64,000 nucleotides of DNA from Solanum dulcamara (GCF_947179165.1 NC_077243.1:30270001-30334000), one strand, 5' to 3'. Positions 47,239-60,753 are shown, numbered from the stretch's first letter. Notes: generated by a model from the letters alone, not told the origin. Made by a program: numbers and translations.

Positions 47239-48410
47239 AATTTTAGCGCCGTTGCTGGAGAGTTTGGCTTTTAGATTAAGATTAATTTTATTATTTGATT
47301 GATAGTCATTATTTTCTTATTTTACGTTACTTTTATTTTTGTTTGTGCTAAAACAGGTTTTGATTCCTAGTGCATGCCAAATATGAGAAGTAAAGGAAAT
47401 CCCTTGATTCATTCAATTCCAAAATTGAAAGAGCATTACGTAGGATGGAGAACAACAACAATAATAATAAAGGACACGAACTTGGAGATGGCGCAGAAAA
47501 TCTTAGAGAGCAACATGACAATGCACCACAACATCAACCGCAGAATGTCCTTAATAACCCACAAGTAGCAAGTTAATGTCCTCCACCTAGACAATGTCCT
47601 GAATTCGGCATATGGAACAACTATGGGGTTCATCCTAAAGCTGTCGAAACTACGGGTGCAATTGTGTTACCTCCATTACCGCCAGGAACAAAGTTTGGCA
47701 TCACTAGTGGGCTAATTCAAATGTTTCATAATAGAGGACTATTTTCGGGATTGCCATCCGAAGATCTACACATTCATCTCCAGAATGTGGCATATGTTTG
47801 TCAAAGCAGTGTTGGCGACCCAGGATTGAATATGAATATCATTGGATTGCACATTTTTCCATTATCACTTACTGGCGAAGCTTCAATTTGGTTATCCGAA
47901 CTCTCGTACAACTCCATCACAACTTGGGATAAATTATACCTAGCATTCACGGAGAATATTTCCCATTATCCAAGAAGTTGAAACTAACTGACAGAATCAA
48001 TAATTTCCAATAGTTGCTCGGGGAGTCAATTTGTGGAGCTTGGGAGAGATTTGTAAAGTATCTACGAAGTATGTCAAATCATAGGATAGCGGACGAGTCA
48101 CTTCTTGAGCTATTCTACTGTGCACTTGATGATAATGGAAAGGTTGTTGCCGACACCATCACTAGCGGAGTATTTTTGGCGAACTTTTGTTTGACAGTTC
48201 AATCTATGGTCCAAAAACCTTTTTATGGCCCATAGATCGACCCATAAAACTCAGGTTCAATCCCAAATATCAGAAGTTTGATTCCACGGAGTTACTTTTA
48301 TGGGTCATAGATCGTGTCTTTAAAATCAAATTTTCTGTAAAAACTTAAATCCTTTTCTAGGCTTTCCTAATCTAATATTAGTTAGAATTTTAGGGGTGTT
48401 ACTGTTATGA
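47239..48410 (+). pseudogene. Tat/Athila-like primer site and gag fragment
   Basis: The primer site (about 47244-47260) is followed by leader and gag. 47374-47568 gives an N-terminal piece. 47664-47981 reads FGITSGLIQMFHNRGLFSGL, then DLHIHLQNVAYVC, and LTGEASIWLSEL, then YNSITTWDKLYLAFTENI. Near 48014-48235, in shifted frames, lie WERFVKYLRSMSNHRIADES and LLELFYCALDDNGK. This is the conserved gag core of Tat/Athila elements with frameshifts. From about 48240 to 48400 an LTR-like tail (GGTCATAGATCGTGTC) follows without a clean end. Confidence 0.82.
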
Positions 48411-49014
48411 GGTCGGTTGTATGTTCTAGATGTTGATGATTTGAGGCAGCAAATTCTAGAAGAAGCTCATAATTCTCGACATTCTATTTACCTAGGATCT
48501 ACCAAGATGTACCATGACCTACAAGAAATCTATTGGAGGAATGACATGAAAAGTAATATTGCAAAATTTATAGCTAAGCGTCCAAATTTCCAAAAAATTA
48601 AGGTTGAGCATTAAAAGTCATGTGGTATATAACTTAGGATATCAGTATTCGTACTTGGAAGTGGGGAGATTTGAATATGAACTTCATCACAGGTTTGCCT
48701 CATATGCGTCGACATCATGATTCTATATGGGTGGTTGTAGACCAGATGACTAAGTTAGCACATTTCCTTCCAGTTAAGATTTCCTATTTAGTCGAGGATT
48801 ACGCTAGACTTCATATTTGAGAGTTGGTTAGATTGCATGGAATTCCATTATCCATCATTTCAGATAGAGGTACTCACAGTTTACTTCTCGCGTTTGGAGA
48901 TTGTTTTAGAAAGTCCTTGGTGATCAGGATAAACTTAAAACAACTTTTCACCCATAGAAAGATGGCCATGCCAAAAGTACTATTTAAAATTTAGAGGATA
49001 TATTCAGAGCTTGC
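48411..49014 (+). pseudogene. element D integrase, first half
   Basis: It reads YVLDVDDLRQQILEEAHNSR, HSIYLGSTKMYHDLQEIYWR and KRPNFQKIKVEH, the H2C2 region. After stops come WGDLNMNFITGLPHMRRHHD, WVVVDQMTKLAHFLPVKISY and LHGIPLSIISDRGTHSL, the start of the integrase core. It breaks at 49014 at the duplication CTTGC, where a minus-strand solo LTR is inserted, and continues at 50989. Confidence 0.9.
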
Positions 49015-50988
49015 TGTCACGACCCGATCTAGGGCCTAGTCATAACATGGCGATTGAAATCTCGGAGGGCTCCAACCAAGCCTCTTGTACATATCATAAG
49101 CATTCAAAAGGTAAAGCAAAAGAGAAAACATCATAAGAGAGTCTACACCATGAATATTAAATGAAGAATGTCACATGACAATATAGACTCAAAACATTTG
49201 TCCAACTAGATGACTCTACACATGAGTATGGGTGGGGGCTAAGACATGTCCCTAGCTCACCCTCAATATGAAATATAACAAAAAGTCTTTAAAACATTAA
49301 CCAAATTGTTGACTATTCTCCGATAAATGAGGACTCACCATAAACACTGCCGGATAGAAAAGCTTAACTAGCCACGTGGACGAATATGATTTTCAACCTC
49401 AACCTCTACATTATGAGACAATATAGGAAAAAGTATGCATTAGCACGTTGGAATGTACTAAGTATGTAGGCAATGCAACACATAAAAAATCATGTTTGCA
49501 CAAATAAATATTTTAAATAGCATGATAGGAGAAGTAGTAAAAATCATAAGTAGTCTTTAAGAAGGATCAATGCATAATAAACCATAAGAGTATCATATAA
49601 AGTAAATAGGATTAGTCATTTAGAATATGAAAGGGACCATTCATATGTGGGATAGGGACCATAACCGACAATAAGACCATGCGAGCTATAACATGGAATT
49701 TCAATGTTGCCCCTACATGGGAGGAAAGGGGAATCTACTTGCCAAGGTAGACTCTACCCCACTAGGCGGGTCATACATACGCTATATGTGGATCCACTAG
49801 CTAGGTCAAAAAGTCAATCCTACGATGGCACGTAGTTATGAGACAACAGACTTTATATAAGGACCCCGTACTTTGAGCCCCCACCTCAACTCCATATTCG
49901 ATGCTAAGTCAAATCCCATGAAATACATACATAGCATAGAAATCATAATTACATATATCATAGTCATAATCATAGGTTTGAAATCATAGAGTAGCTTATT
50001 TTCATAAAATACTTGTAATGTGAGAATTGTCCTTTCATCATTATAATCATACATACATAGACATAAGTCATACTTAGAAAATTCATGACCATAGCTTGTA
50101 CTTGAAATTAGGGTAAGACATGAATACATGATCAATTGACTTCAAAATCGTGAAATTAACTTTAAAACATGCATGATCATAAATTTTATATCAGCCCATA
50201 CATAATTCATATAGATAATATCATTAGCAAGTATTATTGAAAATACTCATAATTTTCATCATGAATCTTAAAGATCAAAATAGGAGAAATCATCAAAATA
50301 GACTCATAATCATACTTTGAATCATAATTTATGCAATAGGAGTAGAGATCATAAGACCCATAAAATACCATACTTTAATTTGATAGAAAACCTTGAGAAA
50401 TTTATTGGGCTTCATGGATGAAAGAATCCATGAATCAATACCCACATACCTTAAGTGAGAACACTAATTAATTTGGAAGAACTTACGAGTTTTGATGGAG
50501 AGTTTGAGTGAATTTGTTTGAAGTCTTCAATTGAGCCCTTGAGAGTCTTTTATATAGAGAAAAATATTTGAGTAGGTGAATTTTAGAAGAATGAATAGAA
50601 TTACAGGTTTAAGTTAATTTATAGAGTTGAATTAGGCCCTAAAAATGTCTAGGTTCATTAGCTAACAATTTGGAAAAAATCTAAAACGCCCTTACCAAAA
50701 ATCCAACTCGACCAGAAAATCCTTGTCAGGTCCACAACGCGGAGGCAAAAAAGTCCGTGATGCGGACTTGTCGCGCACCTTACTGGTTTGTGCAGTTTCT
50801 TAAAAAATCTATCTTTCGATCTACGAGTCCTAAAAATCCACCAAAACTATTTTCCTGTAGGTTTTAGCACCTTGATCAATATTTCAAACTCAGATTTTCC
50901 AAAAAAGATTAAAAATAATGCGTTACATAAATAGCCTAATTCCAAGGCATTCGTACGGCACTTGTGAGCATTTTTTAGGGATGTTACA
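49015..50988 (-). mobile_element. solo LTR, minus strand, splitting the element D integrase
   Basis: It starts TGTCACGACCC and ends GGGATGTTACA, flanked by a perfect 5-bp duplication CTTGC (49010-49014 and 50989-50993). The integrase frame resumes immediately on the right (CVIDFKGN, then YNNNYHSSI). It is related to the minus-strand solo LTR at 568-3017, of which it is a cleaner copy. The ORFs inside (49836-50135, 50847-51065) match nothing. Confidence 0.95.
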
Positions 50989-51952
50989 CTTGCGTGATCG
51001 ACTTTAAAGGTAATTGAGATGATTATTTGTCTTTGATTAAGTTTGCCTATAATAACAATTATCACTCTAGTATTTAGATGGCTCCATTTGAGGATTTCTA
51101 TGATAGAAGGTGTAGGTCTCTATAAGATGGTTTGAGGTTGTTGAAGTAGCCTAGATAGAGCTAGAGTTAGTTCATGAGGCTATGGAGAAAGTGTGACTTA
51201 TTAGAGGGAGGTTGAGAATAACCCAGATCATAGGTAGAAATCCTATACAGATTTGAGAAGAAGAGAACTTGTATTTGATGTTGATGATTAGGTTTATCTG
51301 AAAATCTTACCTATGAAAGGGGAGATGAGGTTTGACAAGAAAGGAAAGCTTAGTGTTAGATATGTTATACCTTACAAAATTTTGAAGCATTTTGGTAAGG
51401 TAGCCTATGAGTTGGATTTGCCCGCAGAGTTAGAATCAGTGCATTCCGTGTTTCATGTGTTCTTGTTGAAGAAGTTCATTAGTGATCTAACATCAGTTGT
51501 GCCTTTAGAGAGTGTTTTCGTGAAGGAAAGTCTATTTTATGAAGAGGTCTCAGTTGAGATTCTTGACGATCAGATTTGTAAGTTGAGAAATAAGGAAGTT
51601 GCTTCAGTGAAAGTCCTTCGAAGAAATCAATTAGTTTAGGGAGCTACTTGGGAAGCCAAAGCAAATATGATGGCCAAGTTCCCTCATCTCTTTCCTTCCA
51701 GTTCAATTCCAACGTAAGGTAATAGTCCCTCCATAGTATTTCCCTTCAGATTCGTGTCTTTCAATTATTCTTTTGTTTAAATATGCATGCATGTTCATGA
51801 AATTAATTCAGTCTTCATGTTTTAGTTCAGTGTCAGTCACTTCATTAGTCTTCATGTTTAGCTTATTAGTATTGGGTTGCAGATTCCTTTCCCTACTATT
51901 TTTACTCTAATTAAACTCCATTCAAGGAAGAATATACCTAAGAGAGAGATAT
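50989..51952 (+). pseudogene. element D integrase second half, C-terminal region and purine tract
   Basis: LSLIKFAYNNNYHSSI, a stop, and MAPFEDFYDRRCRSL complete the integrase core. 51313-51639 is open and reads GKLSVRYVIPYKILKHFGKV, AYELDLPAELESVHSVFHVF, LLKKFI and KLRNKEVASVKVLRRNQLV, the post-core region, with a stop in place of a Trp codon at the usual EGATWE site. AAGAGAGAGATA stands before the 3' LTR as the polypurine tract (about 51940-51952). Confidence 0.9.
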
Positions 51953-53795
51953 TGTAATATCCCAAAATTTTTTAAGTCCATACAAGATCTTGAAAAGTTC
52001 AGAAAAAATAGTCCAAGAAATTCTCTATGTTTTACTGCACCTTCTACTGACCATATAAACCTCCACGAGCCGTAGATCGGCTTGTAAAGAAAAGCACTGG
52101 AAAAAAATATTTAGCCTGGGTTTCATGGAACCTCTTATGAACCATAAATCATATTACGAGCCGTAAATAGGTCCAGTAAAACCAATCATTAGAATCGAGA
52201 ATTTCCTTTGTTTTCTTCAGATGCTTTTACGGTTTGTAGATTATTCTATGGTCCGTAGAACGCACATGTAGAAGACTTTCTACAACTTTTAATTTAGGGA
52301 CGTTTTGATCTTTTCCCATTCTCTTAATCTATATAATACATCATTTCGGACTATTCTAAGTGAGTTAACCGATTCTTATCAGTATAAACCCTTCCCTCTC
52401 ACTCACAAGTCCCAAAATCCATTTCTTCCTTCTCAAGTTTCTTGTCAAGCAAGAAAAAGGGTTCCAAAGCTTCAAGTCTCCATTTCAAGAATCAAGCCAG
52501 GATTTTTATCCCAGGTATGTGGAATTTCATCAATGGGTATCCCTTCACCCATTGAGTGCCAAAGAAACCTCCGATTTTCAAGTTTTAGGAATTCTCCAAA
52601 CCTTGAATTTCTATAATTTTCATGGGTTCTTATTTCAATACAATTCTTCCTCAAGATTAATCTTCAATTGCATGATTTTAATTATAATTCCATATTTTTA
52701 ATGGTATTTTACATGAACCCTCAAGTATACAAGTATTTTCATGATTTAGAATTATGATTCTTCATAAGCATGTTTTAGATTATCAACTTTTCATGATTTA
52801 TGATGCTTTCAGATAAAGTATTTTTAGCATATTATTAATTCAGGAGCTACTTAGAATTTATTAGTTATCATCATAATTCACTATTATTAGATTATTACTA
52901 TTTTCAGTTTAATTGCATGTATTTTATGGGAATTATACTTGGCACCAAGCGGATTTAGGGATAAAGAATTCTGATAAGTGTCAATAGACCTTTAGTGGCA
53001 ATTCCTAAGTCCTAGAACTACATTTCACAATAGGATTTATCTCAAATAGACACTGGCATAGTGGATTCATATTAGCTCAGCTTCAGCATTTATATCCTGG
53101 CAAGTATATTAGGCCTTTTTGATGAGAATTATACATCAAACTCAATATTGCAGCTCATATGGTTATATGTTAGTTAATAGTATCTTCCATAGTCTGTTAT
53201 CGGTTATTGTTTGATCAAGTATTCAGGTATTTTAGTCCAGTCTATTTAGTTTTCATGTTATTTACTTAATCATTGTGTCATTATATTTTACAGATTCAGT
53301 ATGTTCAGATGTCATATTTATTATGCCTATTTCTCATACTCAATACATTTAAAGTACTTACCACATACTTTCTACCTATATTGTTTGATAATATAGGTTT
53401 TGAAACTCAGTATTTTACCCACGGTTAGTACAGATCCAGTCAACATTGCAGCAGTCTTTGGCGAATCGTCATTCTCTGAGGGCAACCCTTATGTTTCATT
53501 CAGTACTATTATTTCAATTTTCAGATAGTTGGATTTAGCTAGGGATTTTTCCTAGCAACTCATATTAGTAGAGGATTTCAGACAAACAGCTAGATTCAAC
53601 TTGTATTACTCTTGCAGATATTTGTCTATCTCAGTATATGGGCTTATAAAGATATTTCAGTTTAGATTTCACATTTATGTTCAAGTTTTTATTTATTGTA
53701 TATCTTATTGTTATTTTAGACCACAAGTTTAGCTTGGGGTTACTTGTTGATCTAAACACCATGTCGCGACTAAAGCTAAGTCTCGGATCATGAAA
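51953..53795 (+). mobile_element. 3' LTR of gypsy element D
   Basis: It starts TGTAATATCCCAAAATTTT after the purine tract and ends near CTCGGATCATGAAA (compare GGGTCGTGACA). It shows the GTCCGTAGA/TCTACGG motif set and the CAATGGGTATCCCTTCACCC segment of the wider LTR family. The ORFs 52305-52616, 52472-52654 and 52519-52701 overlap one another on both strands and have no family signature. Confidence 0.8.
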
Positions 53796-54434
53796 AAATC
53801 TTAACAACCAAATTGATAAATGCCTATCAAATTTGATTTAGTTTGGCTTTAATAATTTAAAAGTTGAATAAATTAGTTTGATTTTGATTTTAACCAAAAA
53901 TTGATCCAAATGAAATCTTGAACACCCCTAATTTTAATTGCTCAACACAGGTCTATAATAGACCACAAAATCATTCAACACCAAAGAGTGGTAGAGATAT
54001 AAAATACACTGACCATGTTGGCTTCTAATAATGCCAAAACAAGTGCGCAGACACCACCAGGATTGACCACAATGCAGAGAAACTCAAGAATTTATTCGGA
54101 AGGCTGAGGCATATTCAAAGAGTACATAGCTAACAACTTAAGAAGGGACTTCAAGGTTGGAATGCCTATACTGGAATTTATTAACGATGAAATCAGAACA
54201 AACCTAAAGGAATTACATACTTATATGAATCAAATATTAGGGGCATCTTTGATCTTAAGCGGATTGGTTTCTCAAAGTTACTCACAACTTTTATACAAGG
54301 TTAATGCGACATCAAAACCTGTTTTGAAAAGGTTCAGGATATATGTACCAAAATTTAATAGAATAAGTATCTTTACTAGCACATCTTAGATTTTACATGG
54401 TTGTCAAAGGGATTGACTTGCTAAAGATGAGATT
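53796..54434. other. repeat-rich sequence, no gene recognised
   Basis: The first 140 bp carry a plant repeat of the form TTTTAACCAAAAATTGATCC to GAACACCCCTAATTTTAAT. The rest leads into the gag relic that follows. The ORF at 54162-54389 could be the upstream gag region of that relic but shows no conserved block. Confidence 0.45.
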
Positions 54435-54960
54435 GAGTCAGTCTTAGTTAAGAAGTTCAAAGAAACGTTGTCCGAAGGAGCGCTTGTATGGTACTCTTTA
54501 TTAGTTGAAGATTCTATTAATTATTTTAATATGCTTGCAAATTCTTTTGCTATATCCAAAAGGGTACAACCCAGTAGAGCATATATCTTCAAATTGTGCA
54601 AGGAGACTCTAAATCACTCTGGTTATTCCTTATTAGCTTCTAGAGAAAAATGAGCTATTGCTAATAGAACTTCAAAATTGAGCAAGGCAACTCTGATTCA
54701 CTCTTGGACATCGTTACTACATTCCATAAGAAAAGGATGTTACTATCAATGGTTTTGAATGACTGGGCCACATAATTTTTTACATAGGGTTTGACCTCAA
54801 AAAATTCAATCACCTCTCTAAAGTTGAAGGAAAGTTTGATGGATTTCATGCTATGACTTAGGCCTCTTTACACAATTAGAATGAGTCAAAAATTTGAGTT
54901 GAGGATGAGTTCTGCCGATTTCATAATAAGGCTGTTAAGGTATGGGAATCAAACTCAATG
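54435..54960 (+). pseudogene. degenerate Tat-type gypsy gag
   Basis: The frame reads LVKKFKETLSEGALVWYSLL, then VEDSINYFNMLANSF, then RAYIFKLCKETLNHSGYSLL, a recognisable gag core (the GALVWYSLLPE..SI..F..LA.SF block), followed by stops and frameshifts. No pol could be traced after it. The minus-strand ORF at 54661-54849 is a shadow. Confidence 0.75.
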
Positions 54961-56717
54961 TTTGTAATTGCTTCTCTTCGTATCATTTAGCACAAGGACA
55001 AGTTTGAGTCAGGATTTTCAAACTATGGATATACCTTTATTGGACAGATAGAACGATAGAGACTAAACTTATAAGGGGTAGAGACTGAACTTATAAGGGG
55101 CTACAAAATAAGGAGGTGGTTAGTTCCTCTACCTCAATTTACACAGTTGAATATGTACTGAGACTCTCAGAGTACAACTTTAATTTCAATCTGGTACAGT
55201 TGATCTAGAGAATGAAAAGCATAAAAAGGTCTGATTCTCAAAGCGTATAAGGTGTAATCTCGACTTTAGTGACTGAAACCTCTACTGTGATTTTCATGGG
55301 TTACATGGACATAGAATTAGTGACTGCAGACATCTCTGGGAAGAGGTGTCTATATGATACTCGGAGAATTTACACTCTTTTTATCCGTATATCTTTCATG
55401 TTTATATTTTTATTTTAAGGACATAGAATTACACTCTTGATTTATACCCATTTCCATATTTTTGGCATTTACGTAAGGTGTTTTGTCTATTTTAGGTTAG
55501 AGAGAATACATAAACTCTCTTGTAAGTAGGTTTCTTTTTAAAGATTAGGTACTAATTTAGGGGTACTTGTGTTTCTCTCTTTATGATAGGCTTGAAAATT
55601 AAGGCAGGCAAAATTCCATAACGAAGCAGAGAACCAAGCAAAGTGAAGCCCAAAACAAAAGAGAGGACCTTGTGAGGCCAAACCTAACGTGAAGTAAAAG
55701 AAGAACTCACAAGGCAGGTTAACACAGACCTAGTCAAATTCTGGCCTTTTTCTAGTTCGACATAGAGGTCCCTTTTAGGTTTCTTAAATATTATAAATAT
55801 CCTTCCTGAGTTATTTTTAGTGATTATTGCAAATTGTGGAGGCATAAAGCAAGAGTGACTACTAAACTCTCTAGGGTTTACTTCTTTATATCTTTATGTA
55901 GCTTTATTTCTTCCTTATTCATGAATTATAACTTTTGTAATAAGATCTTGAGTGACCAAAGGTCCTCTTTCTAGGGTTATAGTCATACTATGAACGTCAT
56001 ATTCGATATATAGATTGTTATTGTATATTCTACCATTCATGTTTTGTTCTCTTTATATAATTAGCTAACAATATATAAACAGATAATTGCTAGAGGACCT
56101 CGAGAGATGGAATCTAAGAATAAAACATGGGTTAAAGGGAATAGGGTTCTGATATCGCCTAAATCACACCTTTTTAGTTATTATAAAGCTGTATCTGCCA
56201 AATATAGAGCCTAACAAAGTTAGGATCGAATCCCATAGAGATGTAATGAGAAATTATAATTTACATAAGAATTCAATCTTCCTTTACGACACCTTTTGTT
56301 GGTGTACGTTTGATGTACTAATACTACCTTTACGACACATTTTGTTGGTGTATGTCTATTTTAGGTTTTTTGAACTTTGAAGTGTGAGAATAACATTCAT
56401 TCAACATCAACTTCTACCTACTTTGTCCTCCAATGGAAGTTGTGTCTATCTTTTTTATGATATTCCATTTTACTTTTCATTCGTATTTTGATAAAAGCTT
56501 TTGTACCTATATAGACTAGGTCCCTGGGAATGTTAAAGATTTTTTTTGTAAAGATGAATGGATTTTCTTATGTTTTTGTCTTACCTTGTTTAACTCAAAT
56601 ATAATTCTTTAAAACTTTTCTATTGGATGAGAATGGATGTTAAGAGTTTTTATATCAAATTAGAATCGAGTAGGTGCTTGCACAATCCAATCATTTGAAT
56701 CAGGACATAAGGTTCGC
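54961..56717. other. transposon-like intergenic sequence, no gene recognised
   Basis: No domain could be read on either strand between 54961 and about 56480. It may be the rest of the Tat-type element (leader or LTR). On the minus strand 56717-56640 (GAACCTTATGTCCTGATTC onward) could continue the pseudogene at 58812-59457 across the solo LTR. Confidence 0.4.
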
Positions 56718-58811
56718 TGTAAGACCCCGAAAGTTAAAAGGTTGGAACAAGGGGAAAATTCTCAGGGAAAGAAATTGACCTCAAGTGTAGGACTCGACCT
56801 ATGAGTCGTGTGTGTTACTATGAGTTGTAGATGGAGGGTGCTGAGTAAAGTAACAATACTGAAGAAAGGCAGGGTCTACGAGTCAAGTTGACGACTCATA
56901 GATGCCTGAATAAATCGTATTATTCATTCATAGTAAAACTTCAAAGACTCCTAAATTGTAGGTTTTTGAAATATGCCGAACGAGTTGGTTCTATAACCCA
57001 TAACCACGATGACGAGTCGTAATCACGACTCGTAGACATAACTCCAGAGGCTCCCAAAATCCCAAGAGATTCAGGACCTCCACGATAACTCAAGTCATAT
57101 AGTTTAAGTTTAGTTTAAATGAAGGGTATTCATGTCTTTTTCCAAGTTTGGTTCAATGAACCTAGACACTATTATCACAAAGTTCAAGGCTATAACTACC
57201 CAACTCTTCAAAATTCCCTCTAATCTAAATCATTCTTCAAAAATCTCTAAGGCAAGATCAATCAAATTTCCTCAAGGCTCTCCTTCAAGTTTCAAGCTAG
57301 GGTTTCAATTTCACCAAGGTTCTTCTTCAATTCTGGGTTGATTTTAACAAGGTATGTGGGAATTGATCCATGGGTTCCTTTCACCCATGGAGTCCCAAGG
57401 GTTCCTTTCACCCATGGAGTCCCAAGGGTTCCTCAAACTTTTCTCTAAATTTCAATTATGTATTAACCCTAGTTTTGATGAATTATTGTGGTTGTTTTAA
57501 TTTTATTTTTAGATGTTACTAATGATCATTATAAGCATGTTTCTACATGAAGTGCATGATTTCAAGTTATATTATGAATGCTCATGCATAAAGTTAATTT
57601 CGATCATTATTATGAAGTTCAAAGATGAGTTATATGAATGTTGATTATGAAGTTCAATGATTTTTGAAAGAAAGCTTTTACGAATGAAGTCGTGATCCAT
57701 GATTTAATGATGAAAGTTATGATCATAATTAATTATGATCCAAGAAAGTTATTAATGTGTGATAAGTACAATTCTCACACAATCATGTTAAAGATGGTGA
57801 TAAGGACAATTCTCACTGAAGTTATGGATTCTTAATGAATCACTAAAGTTAATGAGCTACTATAATGATTATTTTTATGATGAAGTTAATGATGATGTTT
57901 TTATATTTTTAATGAATTCCGTTGGGATATTGACTAAGCGCAGAGAGGACTTGTAGGTGGGTTCGGTCCGATAATGTAGTTAGTTATCCAAGAGAATTCT
58001 AGTAGTAACCTAAAGTCCCATAACTGTGTTGCCACCATAGGTTGCCTTATGGCTTAGCTAGTGGATCCACAAATAACTCACAAAGTTAAAGTTGTTCTCA
58101 TGAATTCTATCTTGGCAAGTAGTCTGTCTCTTCTCGATGTGGGAGTTATGTCGGATTTTATGTTATAGCTCGCATGGTCTTAAGATGTCGGTTAAAGGTC
58201 TTATCCTACATAAGTTATATGCAAAGATATGAGATTTACTATGAAGTTTTATGATGCATTGACCATAAGTTTTATATGTTTTCAAGTGCTTTTAAGCTTT
58301 ATTCATGTTTATTATGATTGGTCATGCATTCTATGTCATATTGACCATGTCCTATTACTTGTTCATGCATGTACCTTCTATGTATTAACGCATATTTTGC
58401 CTACATTATCTCATAATATAGGGACGAACGTTACTCACGTTCCTCACATTCGTGGCTAGAGTTGTTTTAGTTTTCAAGAGTTGGTGAGTTCTCATTCATC
58501 GAGGACATGACTTTTCTTCCATGATTGTTACTTTGATTTTCTTTCATGATTCAGGTGAGCTAGGAGTCTGTCCTAATCCTTATCAAAGTCTAGTATAGAG
58601 GCATGTTTAGACGTTTCAAGTTGATGTAAGTCCATTTTGGATATTTGGTTGGAGTTTACTTTTCTTTGACTTCTTATTGCTTTGTTTCTTCCGCATATCT
58701 TATCATGTGTCTTTAGCGTATGTATGCAATGTATGCTAAGATGGCTTGATTGGGATTCTTAGAATTTTGTAGCGCCGTGTTACGTCTAGGACCTAATCTT
58801 GGGTCGTGACA
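56718..58811 (+). mobile_element. solo LTR, family A (complete reference copy)
   Basis: It starts TGTAAGACCCCGAAAG and ends CTTGGGTCGTGACA. Flanks TTCGC (56713-56717) and TCCGC (58812-58816) form a 5-bp duplication with one mismatch. It is the uninterrupted counterpart of 1-567, 3018-3675 and 23070-23437. It contains an exact 27-bp tandem duplication at 57372-57425. No internal region is present. Confidence 0.9.
57372..57425 (+). repeat. 27-bp tandem duplication in the solo LTR
   Basis: GGGTTCCTTTCACCCATGG plus AGTCCCAA occurs twice head to tail. The related segments at 195-225 and 24650-24670 have only one copy, so this is a local event. Confidence 0.95.
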
Positions 58812-59457
58812 TCCGCAGTAGCCACAACAACAAATCAATTGATCCAACCTTGATCATTATTGTCATAAGGCCCATGAGAATGTAATTTTTCCCTCTGCCC
58901 ACAAGTTTCACTATACCACCACACATAATCCCAGGAAAATATAAGATTTGTAAGTAGGTCAATGAAAAGGATTGCTTTGTCTCAAGATCTAAAACCCTTA
59001 AGATAAGTCACGACTTTCCAAACACACGGCGCAAGCTGACCCAAACACAGTGCGAAGATATGATAACATGAGATGATCCCCTCATCAATTGCAGGGTCAC
59101 CAAAGCCCATTTAGAATAGGTACATATAAACAAATGAATTACTAGGATTCAAGGTTGTAATGCTCACAAAATCCATGGGAGCAATGACTCGATATTTATC
59201 CTTTGAACACCGATAGTCAATCCAAATAGTAGGAATATCAAATTCTTTTAAAATTGAATCATAATAATTGACTGCTATATCTCGTGTCGCGAAATGGTTG
59301 CACGGTGAGATTTGAAATTATCTAGAAAGCAATAAATCTAGGACAATATTATCAACACCAAGTTTGTAAGGAACTCCATCACTCGTTTCTTTCCTTTTCC
59401 TCATACCACTTCCAAGGAAAGAAGACTTTGCATGTTCAAAAGAAGACAAAGACATTT
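58812..59457 (-). pseudogene. unrecognised minus-strand coding relic, interrupted by a solo LTR
   Basis: From an ATG at 59457 one minus-strand frame runs almost to the LTR border with only three in-frame stops. It reads MSLSSFEHAKSSFLGSGMRK, VPYKLGVDNIVLDLLLSR, a stop, HFATRDIAVNYYDSILKEF, DIPTIWIDYRCSKDKYRV, APMDFVSITTLNPSNSFVYM, and later CYHIFALCLGQLAPCVWKVV. The protein-like composition over about 215 codons shows that it was once coding. I do not recognise the family; a transposon-associated protein is plausible given its surroundings. The frame may continue beyond the solo LTR at 56717 downward. Confidence 0.6.
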
Positions 59458-60750
59458 AGGTCAAGCTCACGGAACATAAGCTGGAAATTCGCATATGAGA
59501 AGTAAGAGGGGAGCTCAGGACAAGAAAATGTGGAAATTTGAGAAAGAAATTCAGAGGTGTCGCAATGAATTCTCAAGTCGAGAAAAGTTCAAATGAACAT
59601 AAGAATTTCTATTTTTATAGATATAGAGAAGGAAGAAGTTACTGTCTTGGGTGGAACACTTTTATCTGACTAGTGACCGAGTTACACATAGAGGAGCATT
59701 TAAGACGATGGGGCCAACACTTTTTTTCTTTAAAATAGATTCATCGTCAAGACCTATAAAGAATATACCACTTCTTGGCCACGTCTAGCGCCATACCCAA
59801 AAAGTGGAGGGACTATATGTATTAAACAAGATAACTGGAGTGCGTGGAAGCGTGAGTAGAGAATTGGATGGTGTTCAAATAAATGAATTCGTAGAAGTAA
59901 TGAGATTTAGCCTGCAAAGAATTCTCAATGATGTGGCCAAAAGGACAAAAAAGATAGATATGCAAATATCATCGTACATATAGCTTGAGCAGGATAGAGG
60001 AATATTAGTTGGCACCACTAATAATATTGCCACATGGTCAACATCCATTGGAGATAGTACTTTAAGGCTTGAGTAGAGCTTTTTCATTGATTAATGCCCT
60101 AACTTTATAACTTATAATTAGTTTATTTCCCGAGTACATTTGTAACGGCAACCTAATTCCAAGCTATACAACATCAACAAATATATTTTCTTGTGCTCCA
60201 AGCTTTCTTTATTTACTAAGTCTTCATTTTATTACATTGATGTTCACTGAATCATTCACCGAGTTGAAGCAAGCAACTCCAAACTTAGCTCTCATCTACA
60301 TCCACGAAGCTTAAAAACTTCTTTCGATTTTATATTCATCTACTCTAACATTATTGTCTCTTTTTATTTAGTAAAATAAAAATATTCAATTGCTAATAAT
60401 CAAAGCTTAGATGTTAAACTAAGATACATGTTCTTAATCTCATATAAATTTAATTGTACCCTTGTTTCGATAAACAAGTTTACGTCTGGTCAAACCCAAA
60501 ATAATACTTAAACCATAAGTTTTTTGTAATACATATTTGAAATTATAGAGAGTGTTTTATTAAAAGCAAAAAACCTCACGAGAGATAAGGTCGAAAAAGA
60601 AAGAAAGAAAAAGACAAAACAAAACAAAGATGTCATAGCCACGTTTGTCGGCAAGGACCACCACCAATTATCCTTAAAAATAAAAATTAGAGGGGGTATC
60701 AATACCACCACAAATTAGATAGGAAAACAAAATACAACAAAAGTATTTTT
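59458..60750. other. intergenic sequence upstream of the WRKY gene
   Basis: No gene is recognised. 59458-60110 may belong to the same old element as the pseudogene at 58812-59457. The ORFs 59875-60087 and 60508-60711 (minus) show no domain. From about 60110 the sequence becomes AT-rich and gene-proximal. Confidence 0.45.
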
Positions 60751-60753
60751 TTT

